Assembly: GCF_000264995.1 (NCBI RefSeq)
Contig: NW_006767435.1
Location: 1,632,073 to 1,696,072 of the forward strand
Length of the DNA: 64,000 bases
Source of the DNA: Punctularia strigosozonata HHB-11173 SS5
Taxonomy: Eukaryota; Basidiomycota; Agaricomycetes; Corticiales; Punctulariaceae
Direction: 5' to 3'
Within the stretch, counting starts at the first letter, position 1; every line of letters begins with the position of its first letter. The position numbers were made by a program, and so were the translations under genes. Shown here piece after piece: positions 24,312 to 34,468 of the stretch. Under the pieces are notes generated by a model. The model was not told the DNA's origin. It was given only the letters and a program-made list of their open reading frames with translations, and did not search any database.

Positions 24312-26270
24312 TTAGTGCATCGCCATGCTCGCTCTGGAGCCGGCATCAAGAGCCGGAAGGGACAGCAAGGAAGGGGGCGGCGAAGGACGAGGGAAAGCAG
24401 CCTCCATGGACATTGGAATGATCTGGCTAGTGCGTGCGGGCGACCGAGGATCGGCCCGACTTGGGTACACTACGAAGGATGAGGATGACTGCTGAAAGCC
24501 ATACCGACCTGGGCCGGAGCTGATCGAACCCGGATCCCGCGGGAAACGGTTGATATCCAGACCAAGGGTGTTGCGAGGCGCCTGCCTGCTATCTTCCCTC
24601 TCAAGACACTCGTGGATCTCCCAAGGGGGGATGAGGTGCCCGCATCCTGCCGCGCAACGACATTTGCAAAACTGGTTGATCTTCAACTCCATGATGGGCT
24701 CGTCGCTGGGGGCATACTCGGGGCGCGGATGGCAGATGCAGTAGACAGAGAGAGGTACTTTGATGCGCTGGTCCTCTGGTCTCGGGAACGAGACCGGGAC
24801 GCTCGCGGTGTTGCGATTGCCCGCGTACTCTCTACGAAGGCTAACAGCCGGCGAGTTGGGAACCGTCGCCATATTCTCCCTCAAGGCCGAGGAGGGAGAC
24901 GGTAAGTCCCTAGCCCTTCGCTTCCCCTCGCGTATAGTTTGACGCCTCTCGGGATCGTATGGGCTCGACGACCTGCTGCTGGACGAGAGTCGCTCCGCCT
25001 GGATAGCGATGTTTCGCGTCTGCCGAGAGATCGGGCACGCGCGCTCATCCCTAGGAGAGTCCTCCACGGCGTGTAACGACGGAGGTTCGTCAAAACCCCG
25101 CTCATCAGTATCCTGCATCCTCCCGGTGTTCCGAGGAACGCGAGACGGCGTTGGGGGAGGAGCCGCTAACGATATGTCTGAATAAGTCGAAAACGCTTCT
25201 AAGGCTCGAGGCTGCAGCGATCCAGAGCTGGAGGCGAACTGCGCTGGCCCTCGTTGAGTGACTTCCGTGGGAGGTGACGAGGAAGACATTGGAACTGAGC
25301 CTCCCGACGAATGGCTCGCTTCAGGGACGACGGGCAGCTGAGGTCTGTTTCCGAAGCCTCGACTCCAAAGAACCCTCGCCGCCTCCCCCGTAACAGAAGA
25401 CCAGTCCGTCGGGCGAAGGGGACGAGGGGCGGTAACATCTATCGGGCCTTGAACGTCGTCGGGATAAGCCGCGGGCGCAGATTCGGCCCTGGCCATGCGA
25501 GGAGGCTCTGCGCTTGGAGGACGGCTTGTACTTTCACTGATACGCGTGTGTGCAGTGGAAATCTGGACGGCGCGCAACGACTCAGTGATCTCGTACGACA
25601 CTCCAGTTGCAGGAGATGATAGAGATCTGCTACCCATAGACGACGGTCCCCGGGGTGCTCTGTTCGAAACGGTACCACGCGTGCCTGGGGCGGTCATCGC
25701 AGGGACACGCGGCGCGTCTCCCACTTGTGACGGGTCGGGCACGTCGAAGGTGACGCCGGTTCTGGGCGAAGAAGATCCAGAGGTCCTCGCGCTGTGCGCT
25801 CCGGAGGAGCCGCCATTGCCTTGTACGCTCGCCGCGGCCCGAGATCCTTGGCCCCTTTGCAACGAGCGCACGTCCGACTGTCTGGCAGAGCTTGTACTTG
25901 CCAGGAGCGCGTAATGTGCGTCGTCGTCGTCGTCATCGTCACTATCTGAACCAGCAGCTCTCATCCTAACCCTGCGGACATTCCCGTTTCTTCGAGCATC
26001 TTCGAAGGCCCGGCGCGCCTCCCGCTCAGTGGAGAAGGCCTGCTGAAGTTGACCAGGGACATTCGTAACCAGAGGGCTGACATCGGTCCTGTTTATCGAA
26101 ACGTAGCCGGTGAGTGCTCTCGAGTACGCTGGTTGACGTGTGACGACGACCAAGCCCGAGATGCCCCGCACGGTGACCATGTGGCGCCTCGGGCGGATGG
26201 CGACTCACCATCTGCTATACACTCCGGGTGCAGTACCTACTATGACAGCGTACCACTTGTGTTTGGCCAT
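24312..26270 (-). CDS. Orphan viroplasmin/RNase H1 N-terminal-domain protein
   Basis: Two exons, 26270-26209 and 26088-24312, sum to 1839 nt (612 aa). The junction matters: exon 1 gives KHKWYAVIVGTAPGVYSRW and exon 2 continues TDVSPLVTNVPGQLQQAF, then TEREARRAFEDA. Together this is the small RNA/DNA-hybrid-binding fold shared by RNase H1 N-termini and the caulimovirus P6 viroplasmin. No RNase H catalytic domain follows. Instead there is an acidic Asp run near residue 80, a long Ser/Pro-rich disordered region, and near residues 490-550 a Cys/His segment (VYCICHPRPEYAPSD, FCKCRCAAGCGHLIPPWE) that may bind metal. Basidiomycetes carry many such proteins. Nucleic-acid binding is inferred. Confidence 0.75.
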
Positions 26271-26595
26271 CGATCACCGTGTTCACGCAGCGCAATGACA
26301 AAAAGTACAGGGAAAACAGTATATGACACAGCGAGTCAGAGAGGGGGGTTGAGGACGGAACCGAAATGCAACGCGTAGCGCGCCGACTCATCAGATATTG
26401 ACGCGACCCGCCCATCAACCTTCCGTTCTCACGACAGCCGCTACAGCAAATTGGTATAGAGACGGCAGTAAGGCGGAAGAGCGAGTCCACGACCATAGTA
26501 TATTTGTTGAGATTAGGCAGAAAGCTATGGGTATCGCGACATGAAAAGCACAGAACGAGTCACAGCTTGCGTAGCATACCATCGCCTCTGTCTCA
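26271..26595. other. Intergenic; no gene seen
   Basis: Promoter side of the viroplasmin-domain gene and 3' side of ATG27. No coding signal was seen. Confidence 0.5.
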
Positions 26596-27729
26596 TCATA
26601 CCGCGATGTACCCACCTCTGCTCGAGCTGGGCCGTGTACGGAACGTTGAGCAGAGGTGGGAAACCACGTCCCTGAGCATGTATGGAACTTCCCTCCAGAA
26701 GTCGCGATGGCTGTAGGAATGGTCAGCGGTGCGCGGTATTTGCAACAGCCTGATTCCACGTACGGGATCAGGTCGCTGCCAGTCGCGCCGTACGTGGAAT
26801 AATTGTAGTACGCCCCTAGCGCAAAATATGCAATGAGAGCGAGTAGCATCCTGCGGGAACAAGCGGTGAGCAGATTGAAAAACCGAAGGTGGACTCAATC
26901 GTACACAAGGAAGAACCTAAGGCGCAGGAGTGAGCACGTCTAAGGTGATGTTGCAAGGAAGCGTGCATACCATCCGATGCTACTTCCTGAGCTACTTTTG
27001 TTGCCTCCCCTCGTATCGTCCTCTTGAGGTTTGTCAGGTGTGTCCGAGCCTTTCGTCGAGCAGCCCGACGGATTACTCCAAGTAACCTCCAATTGGCTGC
27101 CATTATATGAAACGAACTCGGGTTCTGATGAAGAGGACGAGCAAAGCAGAGAGAACGCGACGGATTGAGGAACTGCAGTGGAGTTGCTCAGAGCATAATT
27201 TGATCCATGAAGAACCACCGAAAGGCCGTCTGGAGCTGTCCAAGGTATCAGACATATGTAGCGAACGAAGGGATGTCCGGTGCTTACACTTCAGCTGCTT
27301 ATACTCCGGGCGAAGGTCTGGAGTCTTGGCCAGCGGTACAACAGCATATATTCGATCCGGGTCCTCGCCCTTTTGGTAAGACCTAGTTAAGCAGACCCGC
27401 GTTCCTGAGGGGCACTGACGCGCGGTTAGTAGCATTCCGGCGGAGACATGAAGCTCTGTGCCAGGACTTACCTGGTCTTCCTCCTTGACGTCCCCGTGTA
27501 CTTCCAGATCTTGGCATAGATTCCACTCAAAGCGATCGGACACCTTCGATGGAGGAGAGTCCCAGTTGTGCGTGAGTGAGTGTAACCCCTCCAGTTTGGT
27601 CAAGTCGTATTGGCTCGCGCCGAGCTTGACATGACAGTCGAAATCATCATCTGCCGCGTTGGCACCCAGTACGAGGCAGAGAAGAAGCCACAGGGAGGCG
27701 GGAAACAGTGTTTGTTGCCCGAGTAGCAT
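26596..27729 (-). CDS. ATG27: Autophagy protein ATG27
   Basis: Single-pass membrane protein with a mannose-6-phosphate-receptor-like lumenal domain. It helps traffic Atg9 between Golgi, endosome, vacuole and autophagosome-formation sites. Six exons: 27729-27472, 27414-27288, 27235-26971, 26916-26905, 26850-26764 and 26710-26596, total 864 nt (287 aa). A signal peptide (MLLGQQTLFPASLWLLLCLV) ends before ADDDFDC. The lumenal domain has DLTKLEGLHSL, CPSGTRVCLT and DGLSVVLHGSNYAL. The membrane span FFLVMLLALIAYFALGAYY is assembled across a 12-nt exon, then YNYSTYGATGSDLIPH and a tail ending GGYIAV, comparable to the YSAV-type sorting signal of yeast Atg27. Confidence 0.9.
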
Positions 27730-27966
27730 TTGATAGTCCCTGAGCGCGCTGAGCGGGCGGAGACTTGGTGAGCGTTCTAGTCAAGTATGCCTTGGGCGGT
27801 GACGGTGACGCGCTGTGCTCGGTCTCCGCGCGACTCCGCGGCACAGGCGGTGATGATGGTCACGGGTGGACGCGCGTCTGAAGGAAACGCGTCCTTCATA
27901 GTCTTCGACAGGATTCAAGCTGACGGAGTCCCTCCGCGACCGTAAAACTACGACGACACGACGACG

Positions 27967-30678
27967 ATGGCTGGATTGGAAGGACTAGCGTCTCTGATAT
28001 ACCATGAAAAGCAGCAACCAGGTTCGATGCTTTGCGCCCAGCATGCCTTGAACTCCCTGCTTCGTACGCGACGCGCTCGTATATGCATGCACTACCGAGA
28101 CTGATTTATACGTATCACTATCAGAGGGCAACTACGTAAGTTCTTCCACATACATGGTCGTTGCCGCAGGCGCCGATGAGCCTACATATAGTTTACAGCT
28201 CCAGATCTCTCCGCGATCGCTCACTCCCTAGACGAGCTAGAAGGAGCATATAACGAGGATCGTCGCAGCCAAGAAAGCACCAACATGGACGATACAGGTA
28301 CCATCCCCGTGGGTAATGCGATGTGCCATGCTGATCCAGGATGCTGTAGGGTTCTTCTCCGTTCAGGTGCTGGAGAATGCGTTGCAAGTATGGGGTTTGA
28401 GGTACGTGCATACAGCTGCAAACCTCTGACTCGTCACCCACTGAATATTTTGCAGTCTCGTAAGATGGCGTAGCGAAGCCATGCGACCCTACCACGATCA
28501 ACCACAGTGCGTCCGGCGCCACGTCCCTTCTTCGCGCCTAATGAACTCGTAGCAAGCAATTGGCCTTCATTCTCAATCACCAACAGCATTGGTACACGAT
28601 ACGTCGCTTCGGACCCGCATCTCCGAGGCTTGACGAGGATCCTGGAATTGGTCACTGGTTTAACCTGAATTCCTCCCTTCCTGTGAGCGCACCCTTTTTC
28701 CCTCGCTATCTACCTTAACGCGTCCCGAAGGCTCCAGAATGGGTAGGGAAGCTGTACCTCGGTATGGTATTACACCAGGCCGAAGACGAGGGTAGGTTAC
28801 TATTTTATTGTTCCTTTATTCAGGCTGCACTCATCTAATTGACATTTTCGCGTAAGGTTATTCGGTCTTTGCAGTTACGCAAATAGATCCGTCCGCTCCT
28901 CTTGCGCTTCCACGTACCGAAGCCGACGATGTCGCAGCGACGCTCCCAGAGCCCACTTCTGCAAATCTGACTCGGCATGCATTTCCGTCGCGAACCGCCT
29001 CGTCGGCTTCCACGTCAACGCCGCAGGCCGATGTCGTGGAAGGCTTCGAAGACGAGGATCTTGAGCTACAGCGGGCTCTGCAAGCCTCGCTTCTGGGTGG
29101 TACAGCGGATGAGTTGATGATGCCCCCGCCGTCATCGGTCCCTTCGACTGCCACCGGGACGCGGACGCCCACTCAGTCGCGCATGCCTGGCACCTTATTC
29201 GCGGAAGACGACGACGATGACGACGATCACATCCTTGTACCACGGAGAGGATCGAGCGACCTGGCGTCCAGGCTCCGCGAGACTGGACCCAGCGGCATGA
29301 ACGAAGACGTGATCGCGGCGAGCATGGCGCGGAATCGGGCTACGTTCGAGATGATGAGGCGGCAGCAGGAGGCGGCTCTGCGAGACAGCTACGACGAGGA
29401 AATCGCGCGCTACGAGGCGATAGCGTCGAGTAGTGTGGTTGGCAAGTCCCTGCCAACCACGCTGCCGGCGGTCGCCTGCCGGCGATTGCCAGGTGGCAGA
29501 ACTCACGGGCCCGAAAGGACGTGGCAAGCCCTGGCAATACTCAACGCCACAGGCCGGCTTGCGTGTTGCGTGATGATATTTTTTGTATCAGTAGCATTAC
29601 AAATAAAATAAACTTCTGCCTACCTCAATGCCCAACCTCTCAAAGAAAGGCCCTGGAGGCCGGCCAGAGAACGAGTTCTTCGCGAACAATTTTACCAAGG
29701 TCAAACAGCTCGAGAACAAGAGTAACAGATGGATCATCGTCCATGCTCCACACTGCTGCCCCCCTCGCTGCCGGTTCTACAGTGCCATCACCGGGCTTAG
29801 AGCTCGGAGACGGACTAGATCCCAGCACCTCCCTCGACCAAATCTTCGATCTTCGCGAACTCGACGGGATCCGTGCTGGTGTGGTTCCTCTGACCCCATC
29901 GGAGGAGCTCGCACTACATACCGATGTTTCGGGTAAGAGAACTTGGAACCCGGAGGCTCTCCTTGCGGAAATGGGCGTCAAATTGTAGTTGATAACATGT
30001 ACATATTTGATACTACAACATTTATGTGCACACGAGAGTATTGCCAGCTATTGCCAGCTTGCCAGAGTTCTGCCACGCGCCCCAGACTTGCGTGAAGTTT
30101 GCCGGCAACGGCAAAACTCTGGACGAGTTTTGCCCCCAACACTAGCGTCGAGGCAGCCCACGCGGGGGGCAAACACGCTCGAAGAGGAGCAGGAGATGAT
30201 TCGAAGGGCGATCGAGCAATCTAGGAGAACGGGGGACGACGATGATGGTGACGACGACATGCACGATCCTGATTACGTGCCCCCGGAAATTGCGGGTACG
30301 TCCGCGGAGCCCATTCATCCCGCCCTGGACACCACGAGACGCGGCCCGGAGTCGTATCGCAACTATGATGACGAAGACGAAGAGCTGCAGGCCGCGCTTC
30401 GGGCGTCCCTGGAAACCCTGCCGGAAGGGTTCAGGGTGCCCAGTCCTCCACCGCGAGCGGCTGTACCTGCACCTCAGCCTCCCGCCATGTCCGTTCCGAC
30501 CACGGCAGAGCCTGCTCGGCCCGGGATCTCGAGGTCGGCATCCAAGGAGTCAGACGTGGAGTCTGAGATCAGCTCTGATTTCGATTCTACGACGCCGGCT
30601 GAATCCGAAGCGGCGGCTGCCGTCGCCGTCGATCATGATGAGATGAGGAGGAAGCGGCTTGCGAGGTTCGGTGGTTGA
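27967..30678 (+). CDS. ATXN3: Ataxin-3-type (Josephin) deubiquitinase interrupted by a transposon
   Basis: Ubiquitin hydrolase with an N-terminal Josephin domain. It starts MAGLEGLASLIYHEKQQPG. The catalytic Cys is in SMLCAQHALNSLL (about residue 23), the His in ILNHQQHWYTIRRF and the Asn in GHWFNLNSSL. EGAYNEDRRSQESTN and FFSVQVLENALQVWGL lie between. Josephin exons are short and join in phase through 28859. Ubiquitin-interacting motifs follow: DLELQRALQASL, EEEQEMIRRAIEQS and DEELQAALRASL. A 714-bp hAT-like element (29431-30144) with an 8-bp duplication sits between UIM 1 and UIM 2. As sequenced the frame reads into the element and stops. Conceptually removing element plus one duplication copy (722 bp) brings both sides into one frame. 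The Josephin domain and first UIM could still be made. Ends MRRKRLARFGG. Confidence 0.88.
29423..29430 (+). repeat. Left copy of an 8-bp target-site duplication
   Basis: GCGTCGAG immediately precedes the element and is repeated exactly at 30145-30152. Eight bases is the hallmark duplication length of hAT transposons. Confidence 0.85.
29431..30144 (+). mobile_element. Non-autonomous hAT-like DNA transposon
   Basis: 714 bp bounded by imperfect terminal inverted repeats (left TAGTGTGGTTGGCAA; right, reverse complement, TAGTGTTGGGGGCAA) and an exact 8-bp duplication. Inside, 29628-29757 encodes GPGGRPENEFFANNFTKVK followed by NKSNRW, which looks like the start of a BED zinc finger as in hAT transposases. 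Another frame ends in WNPEALLAEMGVKL at 29988. No full transposase is present, so this looks like an internally deleted derivative moved in trans. A 10-bp hairpin lies at 29435-29460 (GTGGTTGGCA/TGCCAACCAC), and TTGCCAG-type subterminal motifs occur near 30030-30070. It is inserted in the ataxin-3 coding sequence. Confidence 0.85.
30145..30152 (+). repeat. Right copy of the 8-bp target-site duplication
   Basis: Exact GCGTCGAG match to 29423-29430. The ataxin-3 reading frame resumes directly after it as RQPTRGANTLEEEQ. Confidence 0.85.
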
Positions 30679-30903
30679 TTCCGGTGTAAATGAGTGTACG
30701 ATGGAACGCAGATGCACAATGTACGCTTTGACTGCCATGGAGAATCCCTCGACTACTCGTGGTGCGTCGGAAGTGATCATGATTTTCTCTCGTATGAAAA
30801 TTCGCATTTCTTATGACGCAAAGCAGATACTGTTCATCGACTGAATGCATGTTACTAGTACATATTATGCTCCGATGATTACTGCAGGGTATGAAGACAG
30901 GTC

Positions 30904-31272
30904 TTAATTGTTACCGAGACCGACGGCATTCTTCGCCTTCTGCATCATGGACTCCTGATCAAAAGGCGTGTCGTCAATTACACAAATTAATGTTGAGTTA
31001 TCTCGAGGGCTTACGTCGTTGTTGTTAGAGTTACCGCTGAAGGTGTCACCCATCTTCTGGGTTCCAGACTTCTCGGACTGCGGCTGGACGGTGGATGCAG
31101 CGGAGTCCATCTTGCCCTTGGTCCAGTCACCGGCGTGCTCGGTGTTTGACTTCTGCGAGTCGGGCTGACCGCAGATGCGTTAGCAAACGCGAAAATATGT
31201 ACACAACGGCACTCGTACCTTGAGGGCAGCTCCAGCCTTATCGGTGAAAGATTGACGACCGCCTTGAGACAT
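30904..31272 (-). CDS. HSP12: HSP12/WH11-family small heat-shock protein, copy 1
   Basis: Small, hydrophilic, membrane-associating stress protein. Three exons: 31272-31219, 31164-31015 and 30954-30904, total 255 nt (84 aa). It opens SQGGRQSFTDKAGAALK, followed by PDSQKSN, DWTKGKMDSAASTVQPQSEK, MGDTFSGN and the end QKAKNAVGLGNN. Exons 1 and 2 have the same lengths (54 and 150 nt) as the divergent copy at 32114. A TATAAA box (31368-31373) lies about 95 bp upstream of the start. Family members become helical on membranes and are induced by heat, osmotic stress and stationary phase; that is family knowledge. Confidence 0.92.
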
Positions 31273-32113
31273 GATTAAAGATTCGTAAGGGTATTCGTAA
31301 GAGGTGAGTAGTTGATTTGAGTGCGGTTGGAGGACGTGATGCCTGTCTGGAAAGCTAACGCCCTTACTTTATAGCTGCGTGTGGTGGAGGCTCATGACAT
31401 CACCAGAGAAAGCCGGCGCCTAGATGGCTTCACGACGCTCCAAATCAGCATGGAGCAGGACGAGTTCCAACTTATGTCGAGGTTTCTCATGACGAAGGAA
31501 ACAGGTGACTTTGCGCGCAGCGCGAGACAACCGGGCGATGATCGAACAGCATGAACCCCGAGAGACCCAGTTACGTTCGGGTATGGTATGGCATGGTATG
31601 GAGTCGGGATTCTTATGACGCGCGTGTTATGGAGTGCAAGAACGAAGCGTCGCTCTGAGGAGGAGCAAATACTTGATCCGGAACCAATGCTGTTCATTCA
31701 TGCGCTTATCTCCCGTGATACGTGGCCGGATCCTGCAACATGCCAGGTTCACTCACGGCAACGTTCCCGTTTGGTTCGAACATCGCAGGAGTGTTACCAC
31801 AGAGCGCCGTTATGTCGCCTCTCGCTCCTCGACCGTCGCGTAAGAACCGAAGACGGGTCTATGATCTCGGTCTTCGGCGCGCTTCTCAAGAATCGCGAAC
31901 CACATGTCTGACGTCATGACGCGTCTCGCGTGCCTCGAATGTCATGTACGCGTCATATTCCTGGTAGCTGGCTCTCGGATTGCCTTCTTGGACTGGAGTG
32001 AGATTTCCTATATAACCCATGGAGTGCGAACGCAAACGATAGCAATCCAGATCATCCAAACACTCCCAACCAAACCAACTTCTCTACCCACCCCACTTTC
32101 ACGAACAATAATC
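31273..32113. promoter_or_regulatory. Divergent promoter region between two HSP12 paralogues
   Basis: About 840 bp separate the two starts. Each gene has its own TATA box at about 100 bp: TATAAA on the minus strand at 31368-31373, and TATATAA on the plus strand at 32009-32015. A direct repeat of ATTCGTAAG lies near 31283-31303 in the copy 1 leader. The ORFs inside (for example 31588-31911) show no family motif. Shared stress control is inferred from the arrangement; I did not identify a clean heat-shock element. Confidence 0.6.
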
Positions 32114-32497
32114 ATGTCTGACGCCGGACGCCAATCTTTCACCGACAAGGCCGGCGCCGCCCTGAAAGTAAGCCCGTCACCTTCCACGTTTCGAGAAATG
32201 TGTGGATTTACAATCTGCGTCGCAGCCCGACTCGCAGAAGACGACCACCGAGCAGTTCGGTGACTGGACCAAGGGCAAGATGGACTCTGCCGGGTCCACC
32301 GTCCAGCCCAACTCGGAGAAGTCTACCTCGCAGCGGGTCGGAGATACGGTCAGCGGCAACCAGAACGAGAACAGCGTCAGTATTCCTGGATTATGATCAT
32401 ATTCCCTGCGTGTCCTGATCGTCGGAATTTTTTTTAGGAATCTTTGCTTCAGAAGGCTAAGAACGCTGTCGGCCTCGATGGTTCGTCCACCAACTGA
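32114..32497 (+). CDS. HSP12: HSP12/WH11-family small heat-shock protein, copy 2
   Basis: Paralogue of copy 1 in the opposite direction. Three exons: 32114-32167, 32226-32375 and 32438-32497, total 264 nt (87 aa). Reads SDAGRQSFTDKAGAALK, PDSQKTTTEQFGDWTKGKMD, SAGSTVQPNSEKSTSQ, RVGDTVSGNQ, then QKAKNAVGLDGSSTN. The third exon follows a run of T and TTTAG. The TATA box at 32009-32015 is about 100 bp upstream of the start. Conservation of all three exon boundaries shows a tandem-inverted duplication. Confidence 0.92.
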
Positions 32498-32701
32498 ATG
32501 TTGACGTGGTTAAGGGGTATCGCTGGGATAGCAGCTGTAAACGAATGTATTATTTACGGGCATAAAAGGCTGTAGCAACATCAATACAGATATACTTGAG
32601 CACGCGATGAACAGGATAAATAAATACCTGATGCATGACGTCAAACGGAGAGATGCTACTGAACAAAACACGTCGCGTATATCGCCCAACTCCCTACCAT
32701 C

Positions 32702-34020
32702 ATGTCAAATCCTGCCACTACGCTCGTCACCATTCCGAATTGCAAGGCTGTTCATGTTCTGTCGACGAACCTTCGAGGAGACGAAGAAACCCAGACAGTA
32801 GCCGACCTCGGCGAAGGCGACCTCACGCTAATCCTTGCGGCTTCCGACGCCATCGAGGGACCCGTTCCCGGGCTGAACGCACCCAACCCCGAGGACATCA
32901 GAGTAATTTGTACCCTCAGCGTTGGAGGCGCGTCTTTTGCTTTGTACCAGAGTACCCTCTTCGGGACATTGGCGGACGAACCGAACGTGTACGTGTTCAA
33001 GCCAGAGTTGGGAGGCGACAAGGGCAGGTGAGGATCCACTTGGCTAGACTTTCGTGTTGCACGCTCATGGACTTGCATGCGAAGCTATGTCAAGTTGATC
33101 CTGCCGTCTGGTGTTGCAGAGCCCGATAGCGAGCTTGCGAAGCTCCAGGAACGCTTCGAAGAAGTGCTGATCAAGTACGGCTTGTTGAAAGATGGCATAG
33201 AGGCTATCGGCGATGAGCTGGGACGCAGCGTTCAGGAGGACGCCGCCGCAGCCTCCGAAGCTATCAAAGGTGCAGCGGTCGAGTAAGTGCAGTGCATCAC
33301 GTCGTCGGTCGTCTCTGTTCACGGCATGAATTCAGATATACACGCGAACATCCACCAACCGACTCACCGGCGACGTTCTCGTCGACCACTCACGAGGCCA
33401 CATCCGGTGCTGCAGAATACTCCGGCAAGTAGAATGGGCCCCTCCGTTCCCAAATGTTGTCGCGAGCTCGTTTGTCAGGTACCGCCGCATCGTACGCTAC
33501 TCGTGCGAGCTCCGCAGTGTCAAACGCGGCGCACAGCGCGGGCGCCTACATCGCCTCTCACCTCTCCTCCCTTCAAACCCCGTCCTCCGCACAGGCCATC
33601 AACTCCCTCTCCTCTGCATACCAATCGACCGCCGACGGAATCTCATCCGCAACCTCGAGCGTCACCAACTCGCTCTCCGAGTCGCTCCAGCACGTCACAC
33701 GGCACGACTACGGCGACGAGGCGGCGCAGGTGACGGCCCACGTCGGGGACACGGTCGGGAACGTGACGAGCGTGACGGGGAACGTCGCGGGCATCACGAG
33801 CGGGGCGAGGATCGCGGCGGACGGGATCAAGGGCGCAGCGGGCGTGCCGGTTGTGCAGGCTGAGAAGGCGAGGGCCAAGGAGGAGAGGCTGGGCGACGCG
33901 GCGGGGGCGGATGTTGGGAAGATCGGCGGGTCGCATGTGCAGGAGGCGCAGCCTGTCGGTGCGGGGGGTCCAAACGTCGACGTGGACCACGCCTGGAAAG
34001 GCGTGGGGGTATCCATTTGA
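32702..34020 (+). CDS. Senescence/spartin-domain protein
   Basis: Probably the plant-senescence/spartin C-terminal domain family. Animal spartin associates with lipid droplets. Four exons: 32702-33027, 33085-33282, 33336-33424 and 33479-34020, total 1155 nt (384 aa). The N-terminal half has VTIPNCKAVHVL, GEGDLTLILA and GSYVKLILPSGV. The middle has LLKDGIEAIGDELGRSVQED. The C-terminal half is Ala/Gly/Ser-rich with long amphipathic-looking stretches (SYATRASSAVSNAAHSAGAY, GNVAGITSGARIAADGIKGA). Intron 3 (33425-33478) begins GCAAGT, a GC-AG intron. Without it the frame hits TAG directly after EYSGK. The assignment rests on overall pattern, so other Ala/Gly-rich families remain possible. Confidence 0.7.
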
Positions 34021-34468
34021 TTCGCAGTAGTTGTGTGTAGTCGATCCGAGAAGCATAGATGATTGCTAGACGCCTGTAACATAGACAAGTTGTATAGATA
34101 GATTCGTTTCTTGTGTAGGGAGAGAATCGGCGTCGTCTTCTTCCACATCCACGATGATCCACCGAATAGGAAGGAAACTCTCTTCGGTTTCGGATGTTGT
34201 TTTCAATTCTTGTATATGCATGCCCGACGTGTCTTGCGATACCGCCCATCTCCCTTCAGTGTGCTTCCGATGTCGCATACCAGGTGACAATGAGACCCAA
34301 AAGCTGATCATGAAGCTAACTCGAGTTTGCGACGAAGTCCGGGCCGCGCCCGACTTAACCATTGACTCGCCACGTGAATAAGGTGCCCAGCGCCTCATTT
34401 AGTGTGGCTTTGAATGCCGTTGTTGTATTCACGACACTCTTGAGTCTCTCCGTATTGCTTTGGTGAAC
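34021..34468. other. Intergenic; no gene seen
   Basis: 3' side of the senescence-domain gene and promoter of NUP50. Short ORFs have no recognisable features. Confidence 0.5.

Noticed and set aside
29521-29988. 155-codon forward ORF overlapping the end of the ataxin-3 fragment
   Set aside because: It lies entirely inside the hAT-like element; I treat it as a leftover of its transposase, not as an ataxin-3 exon.
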